Assembly: GCA_946480785.1 (NCBI GenBank)
Contig: CAMLLD010000002.1
Span: 62,001-126,000 of the forward strand
DNA length: 64,000 bases
Direction: 5' to 3'
Source: an uncultured Blastocatellia bacterium
GTDB taxonomy: Bacteria > Acidobacteriota > Blastocatellia > Pyrinomonadales > Pyrinomonadaceae
The position numbers and the translations under genes were made by a program. Positions 61,218 through 64,000 of this stretch are shown here, piece after piece. Below the pieces are notes generated by a model, which saw only the letters and a list, made by a program, of their open reading frames with translations, was not told where the DNA came from and did not search any database. The stretch's first letter is position 1; each line of letters opens with the position of its first letter.

Positions 61218-61460
61218 GGTAGTGCGTCAGTTTGAAATTACGCCGAAGGCGTTCGCTAATTTCAGCCCGGGGTTCGAACGTAGTGAGAACCCTGGGTCCA
61301 AAAAAAGAAATGCGTTGAACCCTGAAAGGGTTTTGGCTTGCGGCGAACCCCTTCAGGGTTGATTTGATCTCTAATGCCGTACCCTGGGTTGTCGCTGCGC
61401 TCCAACCCAGGGCTGAGATTAGCGCACGCCTTCGGCGTAATTTCAAACTGACGCACTACC
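61218..61460. repeat. dispersed palindromic repeat element, ~243 bp
   Basis: The ends are a perfect 35-bp inverted repeat: GGTAGTGCGTCAGTTTGAAA onward at 61218-61252 and its complement at 61426-61460, extending with three mismatches for another 20 bp. The centre holds further complementary pairs (AACCCTGAAAGGGTT, AACCCCTTCAGGGTT; CCCTGGGT twice), giving a multi-hairpin structure. No transposase is inside; frames in it are typical false genes. It resembles REP/MITE-type repeats common in environmental genomes. I cannot tell its copy number from one window. Confidence 0.75.
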
Positions 61461-61561
61461 TAATTTAGGGCCTTGTGGTGTTAGTCAGGCGGAGCGTACC
61501 ATCAGCGCGCAGCTCATCACGCTTTGCGATCTCTTGAACCTCCGAGAAAAGGAACTCACTA

Positions 61562-63136
61562 ATGCGCCAGGTCTCTCCACTAAAACTACTTCGACGTGAA
61601 ATTAGCTGGGCCTTCGTAGTTGTTCTGTCGTGCGCGCTCACGTTGGCAGCACAGTCGACGGCCCAACGAGCCGCGGCGGAACAAAAAACAGCCGCCTACT
61701 TCGAGTCGATTCGCAAATCGCCGCCGCAGCAATTGGCCTTTCTGCTGATGATGCCGAAGGGCGGAGACCTGCACAATCATCTTTCCGGCGCGATTTACGC
61801 CGAGAGTTACATCGCCTGGGCCGCGGAAGCAGGACTATGCGTCAACAACCGCACGATGGCGCTCGCTGTTCCGGCGTCGCCATCGCAGTGCAACTCCGAA
61901 CAAACGCCGGCGAATGCAGCGCTCACCAATGGCGTCCTCTACCGGCAGATGGTCGACGCGTGGTCCATGCGCAACTGGCAGCTCTCGGGCCAGAGCGGTC
62001 ACGATCATTTCTTCGATGCGTTCGGCAAGTTTGGCGCTGCGACCTACAACAACAGCGGCCGCATGCTCGCCGCGGCCGTGATGAACGCTGCGCGCGGCAG
62101 GGTTCTTTACGTCGAGTTTATGTTGACTCCGGACGGCACGCCGACTGGCGTCGCCTCCAGTCAAATCGGAGACAAAGTGGGCTGGGACGGAAACGTCGAA
62201 GCAACGCTCAACAAGCTGAAAGCCGCCGGCATCGATAGCGCTGCCGAGATCGGCATCAAGAACCTCCAGGCGATGGAGGCCGAGAAGAACCAGTTGTTGA
62301 AGTGTGGTACGCCGCAAGCCGACCCGGGTTGCGCGGTCACGATCCGTTACGTGGCCCAGGTCGCGCGCAACAGCTCGCTCGGTCAGGTGTACGCGCAGAT
62401 GGTGACGGGTCTCGCGCTCGCGAATAATCCGAATTCGAAAGTCGTCGCCTTGAATTTGGTGCAGGGCGAAGATGGTCTCAACTCGATGCAGAACTTCTCG
62501 GAGCACATGGAGATGTTGAAGTTTCTGCGCGGCCTTTATCCGCGCGCTCACGTCACCCTACATGCCGGCGAGCTTGCTCCGGGGCTGGTGCCGCCCGATG
62601 GTTTGACGTTTCACATTCGCGAGTCAGTGATGGTTGCGGGCGCAGAACGGATCGGACACGGTGTCGATCTGCTGCATGAGACGGCGCCGTTTGCGCTGTT
62701 GAAAGAGATGGCGCGCCGCAATGTGATGGTGGAGATCTGTTTGTCGAGCAACGATCTGATTCTCGGCATCTCCGGCGCGCAGCATCCACTCGCGACTTAC
62801 CTCGAGTATGGCGTGCCGGTCGCGCTGGCGACGGATGATGAAGGTGTGGCGCGTTCGGAAATGTCGATGGAGTTTTTGAAAGCGGCGACGGACCAGGGCC
62901 TCGGGTATCTGCAACTCAAGGCGATGGCGCGTAACAGTCTTCAGTATGCCTTCATCGCGGGACAGAGTTTGTGGAGCGATGGACGAAAGTTTGTTCCCGT
63001 GGCGCAGTGTGCGCGTGACATCGAGGGAGTAAAAACCAATTCGAATGCTTGCCTTCAGTTTTTGGCAGGCAGTGAAAAGGCGAAGCTGCAGTGGGAACTC
63101 GAGCAGTACTTCGCTGAGTTTGAGCGCCAGTGGTGA
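61562..63136 (+). CDS. secreted adenosine deaminase-like protein
   Basis: A 524-residue exported member of the adenosine/AMP deaminase family: signal peptide (VVVLSCALTLAAQ), metal site DLHNHLSG (H71, H73), HAGE (H334), RIGHGVDL and ATDDEGVARS (D425, D426), so zinc and catalytic Glu/Asp residues are all kept. It is longer than cytoplasmic Add (about 340), with extra Cys-bearing insertions (CVNN, QCN, KCGT...GC) suited to disulfides. It would deaminate extracellular adenosine. The next gene converges with only six bases between. Confidence 0.85.
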   Translation: MRQVSPLKLLRREISWAFVVVLSCALTLAAQSTAQRAAAEQKTAAYFESIRKSPPQQLAFLLMMPKGGDLHNHLSGAIYAESYIAWAAEAGLCVNNRTMALAVPASPSQCNSEQTPANAALTNGVLYRQMVDAWSMRNWQLSGQSGHDHFFDAFGKFGAATYNNSGRMLAAAVMNAARGRVLYVEFMLTPDGTPTGVASSQIGDKVGWDGNVEATLNKLKAAGIDSAAEIGIKNLQAMEAEKNQLLKCGTPQADPGCAVTIRYVAQVARNSSLGQVYAQMVTGLALANNPNSKVVALNLVQGEDGLNSMQNFSEHMEMLKFLRGLYPRAHVTLHAGELAPGLVPPDGLTFHIRESVMVAGAERIGHGVDLLHETAPFALLKEMARRNVMVEICLSSNDLILGISGAQHPLATYLEYGVPVALATDDEGVARSEMSMEFLKAATDQGLGYLQLKAMARNSLQYAFIAGQSLWSDGRKFVPVAQCARDIEGVKTNSNACLQFLAGSEKAKLQWELEQYFAEFERQW

Positions 63137-63142
63137 ACCTGC

Positions 63143-64000
63143 TCACGTAAGCAGGTTCTCGATCCTCACCGGCAGCTCGCGAACACGAACGCCGGTCGCG
63201 TGATGAACCGCATCGGTAATCGCCGCCGCTATACCGGCGAGACCGATCTCGCCGATGCCGCGCGCGCCAAGCTCGTTGATCTCCTTGTCGGGAAAGTCGA
63301 GAAAGTGCACGTCGATCGGCGGCGCGTCCGCGTTCACCGTCATGATGTAATCGGCGAGGTTGCTGTTGATAGGCGCGCCGTTCTGCGGATCGTAAGAGGT
63401 CTCTTCAAACAGCGCCATGCCGATGCCCATCACCACCGCGCCCTGGATCTGATTGCGGCCGGTGAGCGTGTTCAGGATGCGGCCGGCATCCATCACTGTC
63501 ACCACGCGGCCCACACGCAAGCGAGCGATCTCCGGCTGCCACGTCACTTCGACAAAGTGACAACCAAAAGAATGCAGCGAGAATTTCGGGTTCGGCACAA
63601 AAGCCGTCTGTTCAGCACTGCCGCTGCCTGTAACCAGCCGTGCATTCGCCCTGCGTAACACATCGCCGAAAGGCACGCCCTTCCCAACTCCTTCGGCTTT
63701 GACGAAAACGCGCCCGCCTTCAAGCGCGAGATCTTCCGGTTTGTGTCCGAGGAAAGGTGAACCGGGCGTGGAGACCGCCACGATCAGCAACGACGTGATC
63801 GCCTCATCGGCAGCCTTGAAGACCGCCGGGATCACCGAGCTCGTTGCCAGCGACCCACCCGAGATTGGACCATCGGGAAGCGAGCTGTCACCGAGCTCGA
63901 CTTCGATCTTGTCGACGGGCACACCAGTCTTTTCCGACGCGAGCTGCGCCAGGATCGTGTAAGTGCCGGTGCCGATGTCCTGCGTGCCGCAAGCGACACG
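63143..64000 (-). CDS. xanthine dehydrogenase-family molybdopterin-binding subunit, 3' part
   Basis: The C-terminal 285 codons of a molybdenum hydroxylase large subunit; the gene runs past the window edge and its start is outside. Markers: VACGTQDIGTGTYTIL, the pterin-binding loop; VELGDSSLPDGPISGGSLAT; VGRVVTVMDAGRILN; QIQGAVVMGIGMALFEE; and GARGIGEIGLAG with the catalytic Glu region. The substrate (aldehyde or purine) cannot be told. Confidence 0.9.
   Translation of the reverse strand, partial: RVACGTQDIGTGTYTILAQLASEKTGVPVDKIEVELGDSSLPDGPISGGSLATSSVIPAVFKAADEAITSLLIVAVSTPGSPFLGHKPEDLALEGGRVFVKAEGVGKGVPFGDVLRRANARLVTGSGSAEQTAFVPNPKFSLHSFGCHFVEVTWQPEIARLRVGRVVTVMDAGRILNTLTGRNQIQGAVVMGIGMALFEETSYDPQNGAPINSNLADYIMTVNADAPPIDVHFLDFPDKEINELGARGIGEIGLAGIAAAITDAVHHATGVRVRELPVRIENLLT

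Noticed and set aside
61174..61456. Two short minus-strand frames of 64 and 90 residues
   Set aside because: Both lie inside the palindromic repeat and are the typical false genes such repeats create.
1..64000. CRISPR arrays, rRNA genes, transposases and integrases
   Set aside because: I looked for regularly spaced short repeats, conserved rRNA blocks and the usual catalytic motifs and found none.

Overview
The window reads as a bacterial chromosome segment, most likely from an Acidobacteriota of the Blastocatellia type. This is an inference from gene families: Calx-beta/DUF4214 and HYR surface proteins, a PQQ-type sugar dehydrogenase, zf-HC2/ECF pairs and many Shine-Dalgarno-led genes. There is no rRNA, no CRISPR array and no intact tRNA.

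Layout. 1-4.9 kb is visibly AT-richer than the rest. It carries a DUF6602 nuclease-like protein, a membrane protein, an MGDG-synthase-like glycosyltransferase and a VTT/DedA-like protein, and ends at a 3' tRNA-like remnant followed by a strong terminator; I read it as a genomic island. 5-9.7 kb holds two secreted proteins (one with an HEWGH zinc motif), a receiver-only response regulator and a small membrane protein. 10-27 kb is a stress and low-oxygen energy locus: three universal stress proteins, a clipped DksA-like protein, an orphan Mla-type ATPase, a CBS pseudogene, a PEP-synthase remnant, a P2A-type cation ATPase, an ADP-forming acyl-CoA synthetase fused to GNAT, a Nim-like flavoprotein, Hsp20, pyruvate:ferredoxin oxidoreductase and a DHOD-like protein. 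27-32.7 kb has ChrA and a very large secreted GSDH protein. 32.7-44 kb has two ECF sigma factors of one subtype, a third ECF sigma factor fused to an AhpD-like domain, anti-sigma-like zinc proteins, a subtilase with a glycogen-binding-type domain, an aquaporin, a spondin/HbpS/SMP-30 operon and two convergent frameshifted genes. 44-56 kb is oxidoreductases followed by a carbohydrate cluster (GH63-like hydrolase, mannose-1-phosphate guanylyltransferase-like, glucose dehydrogenase, debranching enzyme) and a CPBP protease. 56-64 kb has a Calx-beta/DUF4214 surface protein, a convergent Beta-protein/sce7726 pair, a long palindromic repeat, a secreted adenosine deaminase and the end of a xanthine-dehydrogenase-type gene cut by the window edge.

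The most notable discovery is regulatory. Five intergenic regions between 6.8 and 20.9 kb contain sigma-54 (-24/-12) promoter-like sequences, each 40-75 bp from a palindrome of the form TG(A/C/T)G-N8-C(G/T)CA, often repeated in tandem 21-22 bp apart. They sit upstream of the stress proteins, the ATPase, the CBS pseudogene, the Hsp20 operon and the HEWGH protein, suggesting one sigma-54 regulon under one unidentified enhancer-binding protein. The functions fit together: PFOR makes acetyl-CoA from pyruvate, the ADP-forming synthetase could harvest ATP from it, and the stress proteins, Hsp20 and ion pump resemble the content of the mycobacterial DosR dormancy regulon.
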